Below, piece after piece: positions 1-6,542 of a stretch of 25,987 nt of DNA. The stretch lies in NCBI GenBank assembly GCA_035698665.1, contig DASSBN010000072.1, forward strand, positions 1 through 25,987. Reading direction: 5' to 3'. Under the pieces are notes generated by a model. It was not told the DNA's origin. It ran no database searches and saw only the letters and a list, made by a program, of their open reading frames with translations. Position numbers and translations under genes: made by a program. This stretch comes from DATEOR01 sp035698665 (GTDB taxonomy: Bacteria > Actinomycetota > Thermoleophilia > Gaiellales > Gaiellaceae). Each line of letters begins with the position of its first letter. Positions within the stretch are counted from its first letter, which is position 1.

Positions 1-754
1 GGTCGGGATGCATCCCGCGGAGGGCGCTGATCTCCTCGACGGTCATCGCGGTGAGACGGTCGGTCCAGTCGGAGACGGTCTCGGCCGAAAGCACGTGGCC
101 GTGCACGAGCTCGGGATCCTCCTCCTCGAGGCCGAGGTCGAGCGTGGCGATCGTCGTGATCGTCCCTGCGACGCCGATCGCGGCGTCGGGCTTCACGTCG
201 ACGCGGGCGAGCACGTCGCGAACATGGGCGGCCGTTGCGTCGAACTCGGTGCCGAAGCGCTCGGTCAGCCGCACGCAGCCGAGATCGAGACTGGTGTGGA
301 AGGCGACGCCGCCGGGCCCGCCGAGGATGAGCTCGGTCGAGCCGCCGCCCACGTCGATGACGACGGTTCCCGGGGCGACCTTCCGGCCCGCCGAAACGCC
401 GCCGAAGGTGAGGAGCGCTTCCTCATCGCCGCTCAAGAGCCGGGTCGTGAAGCCGTAGCTCCACTCCACCTCGCCGAGGAACGCCTCCCCGTTCTCGGCG
501 TCGCGCACGGCGCTCGTCGCGAAGGCGAGCGTGCGCTCGGCCCCGGCTTCCTCGGCCGCGCGGCGATAGTCGGCGAGGACGTTGCGGACCCGCGCGACGG
601 CGTGCGGGAGGAGGATCCGCCGCTCGTCCACGCCCTCGCCGAGGCGCGTGATCTCGAGCCGCCGGTCGAGCTCGCGCACGGCTCCGTCCTCGACGTCGGC
701 GACGAGGAGCCTGGTCGAGTTGGTGCCGATATCGACTGCCGCGACGCGGGTCAC
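1..754 (-). CDS. Ppx/GppA family phosphatase (exopolyphosphatase or pppGpp phosphatase), 3' end cut by the window
   Basis: Translation from GTG at 754 runs open to base 1, giving about 251 residues of a protein usually near 300 or more. It begins MTRVAAVDIGTNSTRLLVAD, the first phosphate-binding loop of the ASKHA fold. A second loop, VIDVGGGSTEL, lies near residue 125, and an AGTITTIATLDLG segment follows. The visible end, ALRGMHPD, is also typical of the family. These enzymes hydrolyse polyphosphate or pppGpp in the cytoplasm. The start codon overlaps the stop of the upstream gene by four bases (GTGA), so the two genes are probably translationally coupled. Choosing between polyphosphate and pppGpp as substrate is not possible from this fragment. 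Confidence 0.9.
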   Translation of the reverse strand, partial: MTRVAAVDIGTNSTRLLVADVEDGAVRELDRRLEITRLGEGVDERRILLPHAVARVRNVLADYRRAAEEAGAERTLAFATSAVRDAENGEAFLGEVEWSYGFTTRLLSGDEEALLTFGGVSAGRKVAPGTVVIDVGGGSTELILGGPGGVAFHTSLDLGCVRLTERFGTEFDATAAHVRDVLARVDVKPDAAIGVAGTITTIATLDLGLEEEDPELVHGHVLSAETVSDWTDRLTAMTVEEISALRGMHPD

Positions 755-1074
755 TTCTGGACGAGCAGCGCGCCTCGCAGCCGGGCGACCGTCTTCGCCA
801 TGTCGCCGATCGCCCAGGTGAGGACGGAGAAGCGGTCGAGACTCGTGCGCAGATGCTCGAAGTGCGGTTCGGCCGCCTCGACGTGCCCGCTTGCGCGCGC
901 GGCGCGGCGCTCGAGCTCGTCGCTCTTCTCGGCGAGGTCTTCGAAGGCCACCTGGAGAAGCTCGCCCGTGCGCTGCAGCCGGCTCAGCGAGCGCAGCGCG
1001 AGGAGCGCGACGATGCTCGCCGCGAGCACGACCGCGGCGAAGAAAGCGAGCGAGACCCAGGTCCACCAGGGCAT
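751..1074 (-). CDS. small membrane protein with one N-terminal helix and a coiled coil
   Basis: The 107-residue product starts MPWWTWVSLAFF and has one hydrophobic segment (about residues 4-27), then a charged helical region rich in Glu, Arg and Leu (about 30-75) that looks like a coiled coil. I do not recognise the family. The ATG at 1074 is preferred because the frame farther upstream is antisense tRNA sequence. A TAGCAT box lies seven bases before the ATG, which suggests a leaderless mRNA. The stop overlaps the start of the Ppx/GppA gene by four bases, so both probably form one operon. Function unknown; a membrane-anchored accessory protein is only a guess. Confidence 0.7.
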   Translation of the reverse strand: MPWWTWVSLAFFAAVVLAASIVALLALRSLSRLQRTGELLQVAFEDLAEKSDELERRAARASGHVEAAEPHFEHLRTSLDRFSVLTWAIGDMAKTVARLRGALLVQK

Positions 1075-1081
1075 GGGACGG

Positions 1082-1091
1082 ATGCTATCCT
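1082..1091. promoter_or_regulatory. overlapping divergent -10 boxes for the fMet tRNA and the small membrane protein
   Basis: On the plus strand TATCCT (1086-1091), preceded by TGC in extended -10 fashion, lies 11 bases before the tRNA. On the minus strand TAGCAT (1087-1082) lies seven bases before the ATG at 1074. The two boxes share two bases. No convincing -35 is visible for either. Confidence 0.4.
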
Positions 1092-1102
1092 TGCGCTCGC
1101 GA

Positions 1103-1176
1103 CGCGGGGTGGAGCAGCCAGGTAGCTCGCCGGGCTCATAACCCGGAGGTCGCAGGTTCAAATCCTGCCCCCGCTA
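1103..1176 (+). tRNA. initiator tRNA-fMet (anticodon CAT)
   Basis: The cloverleaf can be drawn by hand. Acceptor strands are 1103-1109 and 1169-1175, with the discriminator A at 1176. The anticodon stem is 1130-1134 with 1142-1146, and the anticodon CAT is 1137-1139. The T arm is 1152-1168 with loop TTCAAAT. Initiator hallmarks are present: an unpaired first position (C1 opposite T72, as in mycobacterial and streptomycete initiator tRNAs) and three consecutive G:C pairs in the anticodon stem. The 3' CCA is not encoded (the next bases are CTC), so it must be added after transcription. Confidence 0.95.
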
Positions 1177-1180
1177 CTCG

Positions 1181-1209
1181 AAGGCCCTGCTCAGCGGGGC
1201 CTTTCTCGT
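1181..1209 (+). terminator. rho-independent terminator of the tRNA
   Basis: AAGGCCC (1181-1187) pairs with GGGCCTT (1197-1203) around a nine-base loop, followed by a short T-containing tail. It starts five bases after the tRNA discriminator base, where a terminator is expected. Confidence 0.75.
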
Positions 1210-1222
1210 TGCGAGAGTCAGC

Positions 1223-1588
1223 TCAGACCGCGACCCAGCTGACCTTGAGCCAGTAGATGCAGAGACCCATCGCGGCGAGCCCGAGGAGGACGACTGCGAG
1301 GGTGGCCCACGGCCGCTCTTTCCACGGGCTTCCCCAGGGCTCCGCCTCGCCGCTTCGGACAGCCGAGGACGGGCGCGCTCGCCAGGCCTTTTGGGCGGCC
1401 GGCTTGGCCTCGTCGGGCGGAACTCCCGCCTCGACGAGCAACGCGGTCAGGTCCTTCCGGCGGCCGACCTGGCTCCGGGCTGGTTTCATCCCCGAAGGCG
1501 AGACGGTGACCCACTTGTTCCAGGCCCAGTCGATCGTCAGGTCGCCGACGCTTGTCTCGAGGACGTAGCTGTCTCTCTCCGAGCTCAT
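1223..1588 (-). CDS. hypothetical tail-anchored membrane protein
   Basis: The product is 121 residues from ATG at 1588. The N-terminal part (MSSERDSYVLETSVGDLTID...) is soluble and charged. A central Lys/Arg/Ala-rich stretch follows, and the last 25 residues form one hydrophobic helix (about WATLAVVLLGLAAMGLCIYW), so it is probably anchored by its C-terminus with the bulk in the cytoplasm. I do not recognise the family. The start is chosen because AGAAAGGG lies just upstream as a ribosome binding site; the longer frame to 1666 would run into the promoter of the divergent cupin gene. No enzymatic motif is visible. Confidence 0.65.
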   Translation of the reverse strand: MSSERDSYVLETSVGDLTIDWAWNKWVTVSPSGMKPARSQVGRRKDLTALLVEAGVPPDEAKPAAQKAWRARPSSAVRSGEAEPWGSPWKERPWATLAVVLLGLAAMGLCIYWLKVSWVAV

Positions 1589-1635
1589 GCCCTTTCTATC
1601 GGCCGCCTGCGGGTAACGAATGACGGGCGCCTCAT

Positions 1636-1641
1636 TAAACT
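1636..1641 (+). promoter_or_regulatory. -10 box (TAAACT) of the cupin gene
   Basis: TAAACT lies 11 bases before an AAAAGGAG ribosome binding site (1653-1660), which is five bases from the TTG start at 1666. This gives a short conventional leader, unlike the leaderless layout of many neighbours. Confidence 0.4.
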
Positions 1642-1665
1642 CGGGCGACCCGAAAAGGAGTGACA

Positions 1666-2004
1666 TTGGCCGACCCGACTGCGACAGACCCCGACAAGTA
1701 CTTCGTGATCTTCGAAAACGAGCGCGTGCGCGTGCTCGAGTACAAGGACGAGCCCGGCCAGAGAACGAGCCTTCACGATCACCCGGACAGCGTCATGTTC
1801 ACGCTCAGCGCTTTCGACCGGCGGCTCGAGGCAGACTCGGGCGAGGGCCGCGACGTCCACCTCGAGCAGGGTGAGGTTCGCTGGCTGGACGCACAGACGC
1901 ACGCGGGAGAGAACATCGGCACGAGCCCGACGCACGTGCTCTTCGTCGAGTTGAAGGAAGGAGGTTCGCCGGCAGAGGCCGCGGAAGGCCTCGGGCCGAG
2001 CTAG
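1666..2004 (+). CDS. single-domain cupin protein
   Basis: The 112-residue product fits one cupin beta-barrel: FENERVRVLEYKDEPGQ, then TSLHDHPDSVMFTLS, then VRWLDAQTHAGENIGTSPTHVLFVELK. HDHPD carries the first-motif histidines and the second His lies in TQTHAG-type context. Small stand-alone cupins of this kind are cytoplasmic and bind a metal, but their substrates are mostly unknown. TTG at 1666 is preferred over GTG at 1660 because GTG would overlap the ribosome binding site AAAAGGAG (1653-1660). The stop TAG shares the tetranucleotide CTAG with the convergent gene on the other strand. Confidence 0.8.
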   Translation: MADPTATDPDKYFVIFENERVRVLEYKDEPGQRTSLHDHPDSVMFTLSAFDRRLEADSGEGRDVHLEQGEVRWLDAQTHAGENIGTSPTHVLFVELKEGGSPAEAAEGLGPS

Positions 2005-2390
2005 TCGCGGAGCTCCACCGTCCCGTCGGCGGCGAGGAGGCCGCGGTCCTTCAGCCGCTTCCCGACGAGGTCGCGGAGCTTCTTGCGTGAGGCGGCCGTC
2101 TCGCGGCTCGCCGGATCTTCCTCGTAGTGGCGCCGGTAGGCACTCGCCAGGAAGCCCACCTGGATGACGTCGCCGCCCGCCTCACGGATCGCCTCTTTGG
2201 CCTCGTCGATCGTCAGGGCCACCTCTGCTGGCGCCGTTTCGGGCTCCGGTTCCGGTTCGGGCTCCGGTTCCGGTTCGGGCTCCGGCGCCGGCTCGGGCTG
2301 CGGCTGGGGCTCGGGCTCCGGCTCCGGCTCGAGCGCCGCTTTCTCGATGGGCTCAACGGTCTCCTGGGTCTCCCAGAACTTCCACCTCAT
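2001..2390 (-). CDS. hypothetical protein with a Glu-Pro repeat linker
   Basis: The 129-residue product has three parts: a short N-terminus (MRWKFWETQETVEPIEKA), an EP/QP repeat at residues 21-51, and a compact C-terminal domain (residues 57-129) rich in helices and ending RLKDRGLLAADGTVELRD. The C-terminal layout resembles a small winged-helix or nucleic-acid-binding fold, but I cannot name it. The EP tract would form a stiff, acidic, extended linker. TAGAAC lies six bases before the ATG, giving a leaderless-type start. It is divergent from the GNAT gene, and its stop overlaps that of the cupin gene. Confidence 0.65.
   Translation of the reverse strand: MRWKFWETQETVEPIEKAALEPEPEPEPQPQPEPAPEPEPEPEPEPEPEPETAPAEVALTIDEAKEAIREAGGDVIQVGFLASAYRRHYEEDPASRETAASRKKLRDLVGKRLKDRGLLAADGTVELRD
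2238..2330. repeat. short tandem repeat encoding the Glu-Pro linker
   Basis: On the plus strand the tract is a degenerate run of six-base units of the GGCTCC / GGTTCC / GGTTCG type, including a near-identical duplicated block (GGCTCCGGTTCCGGTTCG). It encodes the EP/QP tract of the minus-strand gene and is a likely site of length variation between strains. Confidence 0.8.
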
Positions 2391-2396
2391 GCCTGC

Positions 2397-2402
2397 GTTC
2401 TA
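2397..2402 (-). promoter_or_regulatory. -10 box (TAGAAC), leaderless-type promoter
   Basis: TAGAAC is read on the minus strand. Exactly six bases separate it from the ATG at 2390, so transcription would start at or next to the A of the start codon. No ribosome binding site is present. Confidence 0.5.
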
Positions 2403-2433
2403 CCCGATCGGTCTGACGCCGGACCCAAGGCTC

Positions 2434-2439
2434 TAGGCT
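2434..2439 (+). promoter_or_regulatory. -10 box (TAGGCT), leaderless-type promoter
   Basis: TAGGCT is followed by six bases and then the GTG at 2446, with no ribosome binding site in the gap. Confidence 0.5.
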
Positions 2440-2445
2440 GGTCGC

Positions 2446-3288
2446 GTGCCGCTCGAGCTCCGAGTCATCGAGGTGGAAGGGAAGGCCGGCGCCGAGGCCG
2501 TTCGCGGCGGCAAGCGCGTCGGTCGGCTCGTCGCGGCCCTGCAGGAAGACGATGTCCGCGGCCTCCACGCGTGGTCGTCGCTGGCCGACCACGAGCTCGC
2601 TCCAGGGGAAGATCCGGAGCTCTACCGCGATCTCTATTCCGTCGCCGGGGCGGCATGGGTCGACGCCGGCTACCTCGACCACTACGTCGTCGTTCCGGCA
2701 GACGAGGGCGTGCTGGCGGCGTGGTACAGCCTCTCCTTCGCGCAGCAGCAGGTGCACGGCGCCCAGGCGCTCGCGCCCATTGCTGCCACCGAACCGGAAG
2801 GGTTCACGGTGCGGCGGGCGGGCCCCGAGGACATCGAGGCCGCGATGGCCCTCGCCTTCACGATCTTCGACCACCAGGCCGGGGCTCCGACCTGGGCGGG
2901 AGCGCCGGCGCCTCCCGAAGACGAGGCCCGCGCCTCGTACCTCGAGTATCTGGCCGACCCGGACGTCGCCTACTTTCTCGCCGAGCGCGACGGCGAGCCG
3001 CTCGGCCACCTGGCCCTCGAACGCGAGAGCGACTCGACTGCCAATCTCAGCATCGCGGCAACCGTCCCCGAGGCGCGTGGGCTCGGCGTGGGGAAGGCGC
3101 TGACCGAGACCGCCCTCGGGTGGGCGCGAGAGGAGGGCTACGCGACATGCGTCACGGACTGGCGCTCTGCGAACCTCCTGGCTGCCCGCTTCTGGCCGAG
3201 CCAGGGCTTTCGGCCCACGGCCTATCGCCTCTACCGGTCGATCACGGTGACGCCCAGGGACCGACACCCCCGAAGCGCTCCGGCGTGA
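2446..3288 (+). CDS. GNAT family N-acetyltransferase (probably two GNAT-like halves)
   Basis: The product is 280 residues. The C-terminal half is a clear GNAT domain: FTVRRAGPEDIEAAMAL at about 120-136, the acetyl-CoA loop RGLGVGKALTE at 211-221, then a Trp/Asn-containing strand and FWPSQGFRP at 249-257, the usual final motif. The N-terminal 110 residues resemble a second, degenerate GNAT half without the loop. Such enzymes transfer an acetyl group from acetyl-CoA to an amine; the acceptor cannot be read from sequence. The last 47 bases overlap the convergent PPOX gene. The start is GTG at 2446, placed six bases after a TAGGCT box. Confidence 0.85.
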   Translation: MPLELRVIEVEGKAGAEAVRGGKRVGRLVAALQEDDVRGLHAWSSLADHELAPGEDPELYRDLYSVAGAAWVDAGYLDHYVVVPADEGVLAAWYSLSFAQQQVHGAQALAPIAATEPEGFTVRRAGPEDIEAAMALAFTIFDHQAGAPTWAGAPAPPEDEARASYLEYLADPDVAYFLAERDGEPLGHLALERESDSTANLSIAATVPEARGLGVGKALTETALGWAREEGYATCVTDWRSANLLAARFWPSQGFRPTAYRLYRSITVTPRDRHPRSAPA

Positions 3289-3664
3289 TCCGCGTCACGC
3301 GACCCGGCGGCGGGTCCGGCATGGGAGGAAACTCGGTTCCCGGGCCCAGATAGGTCTGCGCCAGCTCGTGGAGCAGCTCGGGCGCCCCGCCCTCGGTGAT
3401 CCGCGCGGTGCCGTGGACGACGAGGTAGTGGCGCAGGCCCATGTCGTTCGACTCCTTGCCCTCGACGGAGAGGGCGACGCGAGGGTCGCGCTCGATGTTG
3501 CGGAGCTTCCGCTGGGGGAAGAGGTGGCCGGCGACGATCTCGTCCCCGTCGACACCGACCCAGATGCACGTCACCTGCGGGCTTCCGTCCGGGTTCAGCG
3601 TGACGAGGTGTGCGAGCGCGTCGGATTCGAGCAGGGCCCGCGCCCCGGGCGGAATCGCGGCCAT
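3242..3664 (-). CDS. PPOX-class F420/FMN-dependent oxidoreductase
   Basis: The 140-residue product has the split-barrel fold of the pyridoxamine 5'-phosphate oxidase superfamily. LVTLNPDGSPQVTCIWVGVDGDEIV (residues 19-43, a strand-turn-strand), then RKLRNIERDPRVALSV, are the cofactor-binding hallmarks. The short form with RKLRNI at this position matches F420-binding actinobacterial members. It probably reduces an unknown small molecule in the cytoplasm using F420H2 or FMN. The ATG at 3664 overlaps the PAP2 stop by one base, so the two genes are likely one transcript. Heme or FMN binding remains possible. Confidence 0.85.
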   Translation of the reverse strand: MAAIPPGARALLESDALAHLVTLNPDGSPQVTCIWVGVDGDEIVAGHLFPQRKLRNIERDPRVALSVEGKESNDMGLRHYLVVHGTARITEGGAPELLHELAQTYLGPGTEFPPMPDPPPGRVTRITPERFGGVGPWASP

Positions 3665-4239
3665 CAGGAAGCCGCCCTGCCGCGCCTGCGGTGCTTCGCG
3701 CGATCGAGGGCCCGCCAGGCCGGCGCGACCAGCGGGTCGGTGGCCCTGCTGGCGAGCTTCACGACCGGAGCGAGGTAGTCCCCCGCGAGCAAGAAGACGA
3801 CTGCCGCCGAGGCGAGGCCGATCGCCGCGCCGCCGAGCACGTCCCCCGGGTAGTGCAGCCCGGCGATCACGCGGGTGACGGCGATGAGCGTTGCGGCGGC
3901 GAGGAACGCGGCGCCCATGCGCCGGCCGACGAACGCGACTGCGAAGGCGATCGCGAACGCCGCCACGGCGTGGTCGCTCGGAAACGAGGGCTCGTGCGAC
4001 GGCGCCACGAGGAGGATCGTGTCGTGCGGGTGCGCGACGTACGGGCGCGGTCGCTGCCAGAAGTGCGTGATCACCTGGCTGACGACGAGGCCGAGACCGG
4101 CAGCCGTCATACCGGCGAGCGCGGCGATCTTCCAGCGGTACCAGGGGCCGGGTCGGTCGAGGAACCAGAGGCCGACCGTCGCCGCGGCGAAGACCGGCAC
4201 CGCCCAGACCGAGACGAAATCGCCGATCTCCTCCTCCAC
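3664..4239 (-). CDS. PAP2 family phosphatase (undecaprenyl-PP or phosphatidate phosphatase type)
   Basis: The three PAP2 signatures are present, numbered from GTG at 4239: QRPRPY (62-67), PSFPSDH (84-90), and TRVIAGLHYPGD (122-133) carrying the catalytic Arg, His and Asp. At least four hydrophobic segments place it in the membrane, where the family removes phosphate from lipid phosphates. The reading frame is open for 18 more codons upstream (IDWSAFHYLNDLLRGHGIV), which looks like genuine family N-terminus, but contains no ATG, GTG or TTG. An ATC at 4293 lies six bases after a TAGGGT box, so the real protein may be 209 residues with an unusual start. The GTG is listed as the conservative choice. 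Confidence 0.85.
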   Translation of the reverse strand: MEEEIGDFVSVWAVPVFAAATVGLWFLDRPGPWYRWKIAALAGMTAAGLGLVVSQVITHFWQRPRPYVAHPHDTILLVAPSHEPSFPSDHAVAAFAIAFAVAFVGRRMGAAFLAAATLIAVTRVIAGLHYPGDVLGGAAIGLASAAVVFLLAGDYLAPVVKLASRATDPLVAPAWRALDRAKHRRRGRAAS

Positions 4240-4299
4240 GATCCCGTGACCGCGCAGGAGGTCGTTCAGGTAGTGGAACGCGCTCCAGTCGATCCGGTG

Positions 4300-4305
4300 A
4301 CCCTA
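4300..4305 (-). promoter_or_regulatory. -10 box (TAGGGT) upstream of the PAP2 gene
   Basis: TAGGGT on the minus strand is followed by six bases and then ATC (4293-4291), the same geometry as the leaderless-type promoters elsewhere in the window. Confidence 0.4.
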
Positions 4306-4367
4306 GCGGGAATACGGGTTGCGCCTGAGCCTGTAGCCGGCACGGCGGAGCTACCCCGGCTTGGCGC

Positions 4368-5381
4368 CTAAACGGCTGCGCCCTTGAACTGCGGGATGAT
4401 CTCGCTCCCGTAGGCGCGGAGGATGTCCTCCTGCCCGTGGGTCATGAGGTAGATGTTGTAGTGGTCGACGCCGATCGACTCGAGCTCCTTGAGCTTCTCG
4501 GTCACCTGCTCGACGTTGCCGATCACCGAGAAGCGGTCGCAGATCTCGTCCGTCACGAACTCCCCGTGCGCGGCGCCTTCGCGGCTGTGGTCCTTGTAGT
4601 CGTAGAACTTCCGCGCCTTGACGTAGTCGGTGAGGTCCTTGGGGATCTCGGAGTCCTCGCCGTAACGCTCGATCAGGTCCATGACGTGATTCGAGACCAT
4701 CGCGGGGAACCAGCGCACCGCCTCCCGCGCCTCCTGCATGTCGTCCGTCAAGATGCTCGGCGCACAGACGAGGCACTCGAGCTCGTCCGGGTCGCGGCCG
4801 GCCTCGGCGGCCGCGGCGCGCGCCTGCTCCATGATCCACTGGATGATGACGGGGTCGGCGAGCTGGATGATGACGCCGTCACCGATCCGGCCGGCGACGC
4901 CGAGCGCCCGCGGTCCGTAGGCGGCGACGTAGAGCGGAATCTCCGGGCGGCCCTGGGCCCAGGTGAGCTCGAGCTCCTTCCCGTTCCACTCGACCGGCCG
5001 GCCGTTCATCAGATCCTTCATCATCGCGAGGGCGGCCTCGAACTCGGCCATCTTCACCGGCTTGTAGCCGATCACCCTGCGGGCGGAGTCCCCACGTCCG
5101 ATCCCCATCACCATGCGGCCGTCCGAGATGTCGTGCAGCGTCGCGTAGGCGCTCGCGGTCACCGTCGGCTCGCGCGTCCCCGGGTTCGTGACGCAGTGGC
5201 CCATCTTCAGCTTGTCGGTGTGCACCGCGAGCAGCGTCATGAGCGGATAGGCGTCCTGCCAGAGGATGTGCGAGTCGTACGTCCAGCCGTACTCGAAGCC
5301 CTGGTCCTCCGCGAGCTTCATGAGCTCGACGAAGCGGGAATGCGGCGGGTCCGGCAGGACCGTGACGCCGAATGTGAGCAT
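4368..5381 (-). CDS. LLM-class F420-dependent oxidoreductase
   Basis: The 337-residue product is a luciferase-like TIM barrel. MLTFGVTVLPDPPHSRFVEL opens the first strand. FEYGWTYDSHILW, LKMGHCVTNPGTREPTV, DGRMVMGIGRGDSA and PLYVAAYGPRALGVAGRIGDGVI are the conserved barrel strands and cofactor region. The full length and motif order match the actinobacterial F420-dependent group whose substrates are unknown. It would be cytoplasmic. ATG at 5381 is chosen because GAGGAGGG sits five bases upstream; upstream of that lies the stop of the neighbouring gene. It is preceded by a TAGAAT box, so it has its own promoter. Confidence 0.9.
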   Translation of the reverse strand: MLTFGVTVLPDPPHSRFVELMKLAEDQGFEYGWTYDSHILWQDAYPLMTLLAVHTDKLKMGHCVTNPGTREPTVTASAYATLHDISDGRMVMGIGRGDSARRVIGYKPVKMAEFEAALAMMKDLMNGRPVEWNGKELELTWAQGRPEIPLYVAAYGPRALGVAGRIGDGVIIQLADPVIIQWIMEQARAAAAEAGRDPDELECLVCAPSILTDDMQEAREAVRWFPAMVSNHVMDLIERYGEDSEIPKDLTDYVKARKFYDYKDHSREGAAHGEFVTDEICDRFSVIGNVEQVTEKLKELESIGVDHYNIYLMTHGQEDILRAYGSEIIPQFKGAAV

Positions 5382-5386
5382 CGAAG

Positions 5387-5416
5387 CCCTCCTCGGGATG
5401 GGGAAGGCCGATTCTA
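5387..5416 (-). promoter_or_regulatory. promoter -10 (TAGAAT) and ribosome binding site of the LLM gene
   Basis: TAGAAT (5416-5411, minus strand) overlaps the TAG stop of the upstream gene. GAGGAGGG (5394-5387) is a strong ribosome binding site five bases from the ATG. This promoter has an ordinary leader of about 20 bases. Confidence 0.5.
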
Positions 5417-5791
5417 GTCCGACGGCGGCTTGCCGTTGCCGTTCGCCGACCAGTCGGCGACCGCGCGCACGACCTGGACGAGGTCGGGCTTCGAGATACG
5501 GTTCGAGAGCCGCAACCACCCGGCGGTCGACGGCGTCGTCGGCTCGGACGTCAGCACCTCGACGACTGCGATCCCGCGCTCTTGCAGCTTCGCGGCCTGG
5601 TTCCTGCCGATGAGGCGTCCACGGAAGACGACTGCGAGATCGACGTCCGGAAACGTTTGGGGAGGCTGGCGCTCCGTCTCGACGGTGAAGCCGGCCTCTT
5701 CGAGCAGGCCCCTGAGATCCGGCTGGCGGGCCGCCAGAAGCAGCACGCGTCGGCTTCCGTTCCCGTTCGGTTCGACCCCGTTGCGGCGCAT
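5414..5791 (-). CDS. hypothetical protein, possible degenerate receiver-like fold
   Basis: The 125-residue product begins MRRNGVEPNGNGSRRVLLLAA. The alternation of hydrophobic strands and helices (RRVLLLAARQPDLRGLLEEAG, DLAVVFRGRLIG, GIAVVEVLTSE, KPDLVQVVRAVADWS) resembles a small alpha/beta sandwich such as a receiver domain. The acidic pocket and phospho-acceptor Asp of true receivers are not apparent. I cannot assign a function. It is divergent from the VOC gene (63-base gap, with an inverted repeat between them), and its stop overlaps the -10 of the LLM gene. Confidence 0.6.
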   Translation of the reverse strand: MRRNGVEPNGNGSRRVLLLAARQPDLRGLLEEAGFTVETERQPPQTFPDVDLAVVFRGRLIGRNQAAKLQERGIAVVEVLTSEPTTPSTAGWLRLSNRISKPDLVQVVRAVADWSANGNGKPPSD

Positions 5792-5792
5792 C

Positions 5793-5812
5793 AAACGGGA
5801 ATTTCCCCGTTT
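5793..5812. promoter_or_regulatory. inverted repeat between divergent genes, possible operator
   Basis: AAACGGG (5793-5799) and CCCGTTT (5806-5812) form perfect seven-base arms with a six-base spacer. The repeat begins one base after the ATG of the minus-strand gene and lies 30 bases before the -10 of the plus-strand VOC gene, a plausible site for a dimeric regulator. Confidence 0.35.
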
Positions 5813-5841
5813 CGCGAACGTTGCAACCGGAAAATCATGGG

Positions 5842-5847
5842 TACCGT
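5842..5847 (+). promoter_or_regulatory. -10 box (TACCGT), leaderless-type promoter
   Basis: TACCGT is followed by seven bases and then the ATG at 5855, without a ribosome binding site. Confidence 0.45.
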
Positions 5848-5854
5848 GCGCGGT

Positions 5855-6538
5855 ATGAAGATCGAGACGCTTGACCACATCGCCCTCTGGGTCGCCGACC
5901 GGGACGAGTTGGCGGATTTCCTCGTCGACCGGCTCGGCATGCACGTGATCGACCGCACGGACAAGTTCACGCTCGTCGGCGCCGACGCCCGCCGCGGCAA
6001 GCTGACGTTGTTCGCCGCCGAGCCCGACCGCGAGCCCGGCCCGCTCTCGAGGATCGGCCTCCGTGTCTTCGACCTCGAGGAGGCGCGCGCCGAGCTGCCA
6101 CCCGACCTCGCGGTCGAGAGGCCCGACGAGGGGCGCATCGAGTTCGAAGGCCCGCAGCGCGTGCCGTTCGCCCTCGTCGCGACCGACGACGGTGTTGCCT
6201 ACGACCTCGACCACGTCGCCTTCACGGTCGCCGACCCGGAGAGCACCTTTGCACAGCTCGCCGAGCTCGGCTTCGCCGTCGAGGACGGCCGGCTGAAGGC
6301 CGGCGACGCCTTCGTCGAGCTCGAGCAGGGCGAGGCCGACGAGCCCGAGCGGCCGTTGCTCAACCACCTCGGCCTGCGCGTGGAGTCCGCAGACGACCAC
6401 ATCCGCGAGGCCGAAGAGCGCGGGCTCGAAATCGCAGACGTCGTGGACGCGGAGAACACGTACGCCGTGTTCGTGTGGGGCCCGGACGGCATCAAGCTCG
6501 AGTACGTCGAGCACAAGCCGACCTTTTCCCTCGTCTAG
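5855..6538 (+). CDS. two-domain VOC (glyoxalase/dioxygenase superfamily) protein
   Basis: The 227-residue product contains two betaalphabetabetabeta modules of the vicinal-oxygen-chelate fold. The first starts IETLDHIALWVADRDELADFL and the second YDLDHVAFTVADPESTFAQL at about residue 112. A third strand set, LNHLGLRVESADDHIREAEERG, ends with GPDGIKLEYVEHKP, the classic C-terminal metal-site segment. Members are metal-dependent isomerases, dioxygenases or lyases, and the substrate is not evident here. ATG at 5855 fits the family start, whereas the longer open frame upstream covers the divergent gene. The FAD gene follows four bases after the stop in coupled fashion. Confidence 0.85.
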   Translation: MKIETLDHIALWVADRDELADFLVDRLGMHVIDRTDKFTLVGADARRGKLTLFAAEPDREPGPLSRIGLRVFDLEEARAELPPDLAVERPDEGRIEFEGPQRVPFALVATDDGVAYDLDHVAFTVADPESTFAQLAELGFAVEDGRLKAGDAFVELEQGEADEPERPLLNHLGLRVESADDHIREAEERGLEIADVVDAENTYAVFVWGPDGIKLEYVEHKPTFSLV

Positions 6539-6542
6539 CCCG

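Noticed and set aside
8..1141. A 377-residue plus-strand open frame over the Ppx/GppA region
   Set aside because: It is the complement of a clear Ppx/GppA gene on the minus strand; its own translation shows no family motifs.
1075..1161. An N-terminal extension (MNLRPPGYEPGEL...) to the small minus-strand membrane protein
   Set aside because: This stretch is the antisense of the initiator tRNA. The peptide is a well-known artefact of reading tRNA-Met backwards. The real start is the ATG at 1074.
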